A DNA stretch of 5,941 bases from Fidelibacterota bacterium. GTDB lineage: Bacteria; Fidelibacterota; Marinisomatia; SCGC-AAA003-L08; D37C17. Position numbers and translations under genes: made by a program. Under the pieces are notes generated by a model. The model had not been told where the DNA came from. It did no database searches and worked only from the letters and a program-made list of their open reading frames with translations. The stretch's first letter is position 1; each line of letters begins with the position of its first letter. Location of the stretch: the NCBI GenBank assembly GCA_002705605.1, contig PAJD01000021.1, forward strand, positions 22,419 through 28,359. Reading direction: 5' to 3'. This document shows positions 5,373 through 5,941 of this stretch, in pieces.

Positions 5373-5941
5373 CTATCTCGCAAATTAACAATTTGATTAA
5401 AAATTAAATCATTTTTAGATGAATCTTTATCTTTTTTGAAATATCCCTTTCTAACAAATTGATAATAATTATCTTCTAAAGAATTTTGTAAGGATGCCTC
5501 TAATTTTGCATTATTAACCGTATTTAAAGAATTTTGATTCAAATTATCAACATATGTTTTACCATCATTACAATTATGTGGATTCATTTTAAGAAATAAT
5601 TTTTCATATATTCTAATTTTTGCATCAATAGAATGTTGTGCAGATACCCAATGAATAGTTCCTTTAACCTTTCTACCATCTTTTGACCATCCACCTTTTG
5701 TATTTGGATCATATGTGCAATGCACCTCAGTAACTTCTCCATCTTTATCTTTTAAAACATGGGTGCATGTAACATAATAAGCGTTTAATAATCTAACTTC
5801 TTTACCAATAGTTAACCGAAAATATTTTTTAGGCGCATCTTCCATAAAGTCATCTTTTTCAATATATAGTTCTTTGCTAAAGTGAATTTTTCTTAATCCT
5901 GAACTTTCATCTTCTGGATTATTTTTTGCCTCTAATATCTC
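5351..5941 (-). CDS. glnS: Glutaminyl-tRNA synthetase, C-terminal part (cut by window edge)
   Basis: GlnRS (class Ic) attaches glutamine to tRNA-Gln using ATP. The frame is open to the window edge and gives 197 codons, which cover the C-terminal anticodon-binding region of two beta barrels; the Rossmann catalytic domain with HIGH and KMSKS-type motifs lies outside. The edge sequence EILEAKNNPEDESSGLRKI is followed by FSKELYIEKDDF, then YFRLTIGKEVRLLNAYYV, CTYDPNTKGG, the hallmark GRKVKGTIHWVSAQHS, and finally NQIVNLRDSWKKHTK, all matching the E. coli GlnRS C-terminus block by block (for example GRKVKGVIHWVSAAH and NRTVGLRDTWAK). GluRS, which lacks this beta-barrel region, is excluded. Its presence implies direct glutaminylation rather than sole reliance on the GatCAB transamidation route. 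The last 22 nt overlap ispE, and a tRNA-Gln gene lies downstream of ispE, so enzyme and cognate tRNA may share a transcript. An ATG at 5845 is an internal methionine, not a start. Confidence 0.96.
   Translation of the reverse strand, partial: EILEAKNNPEDESSGLRKIHFSKELYIEKDDFMEDAPKKYFRLTIGKEVRLLNAYYVTCTHVLKDKDGEVTEVHCTYDPNTKGGWSKDGRKVKGTIHWVSAQHSIDAKIRIYEKLFLKMNPHNCNDGKTYVDNLNQNSLNTVNNAKLEASLQNSLEDNYYQFVRKGYFKKDKDSSKNDLIFNQIVNLRDSWKKHTK

Noticed and set aside
5843..5845. ATG that could be read as the start of a 164-aa protein
   Set aside because: The frame stays open to the window edge with clear GlnRS sequence upstream, so this is an internal Met of glnS.
1..5941. Search for a defence system, mobile element, CRISPR array or riboswitch
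   Set aside because: Every base range is accounted for by recognised housekeeping genes, with no direct-repeat array, transposase motif or leader long enough for a riboswitch.

Overview
The window is a compact, AT-rich (roughly one-third G+C by eye), fully minus-strand stretch of a bacterial chromosome made of housekeeping genes. In the direction of transcription (high to low coordinate) the order is glnS (3' end only), ispE, tRNA-Gln(UUG), prs, rplY (CTC/TL5-type L25), pth, hppA (membrane pyrophosphatase) and rpsF (5' end only). I see no mobile element, CRISPR array, phage gene or defence system, and there is no gene-free stretch longer than 25 bases.

The ispE / tRNA-Gln / prs / rplY / pth / rpsF order is a conserved bacterial neighbourhood, known to me from delta-proteobacterial and Chlorobi/FCB-type genomes. 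The AT-rich, tightly overlapping layout, a true glutaminyl-tRNA synthetase and a K+-dependent, Na+-type membrane pyrophosphatase suggest an uncultured, streamlined, probably marine bacterium. A member of the FCB group, such as Marinimicrobia/SAR406, is my best guess. This is inference from gene order and protein style, not from a search, and is tentative.

Layout: glnS and ispE overlap by 22 nt, and ispE must start at a TTG codon. ispE ends 5 nt before a 71-nt tRNA-Gln(UUG). The prs start codon lies one nucleotide after the tRNA discriminator base and has no Shine-Dalgarno sequence. prs and rplY are 3 nt apart, rplY and pth share one nucleotide (TAATG), pth and hppA overlap by 11 or 17 nt, and hppA and rpsF are 25 nt apart. 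No terminator hairpin is visible, so the whole window can be read as one polycistronic transcript punctuated by a tRNA.

Functionally the genes serve translation (GlnRS and its tRNA, L25, peptidyl-tRNA hydrolase, S6), precursor supply (PRPP synthase for nucleotides, His and Trp; IspE for isoprenoids) and energy recovery. Aminoacylation and PRPP-consuming reactions release pyrophosphate, which HppA can hydrolyse to pump cations. The most unusual point is the tRNA/prs junction: 3' maturation of the tRNA would produce a nearly leaderless prs mRNA.
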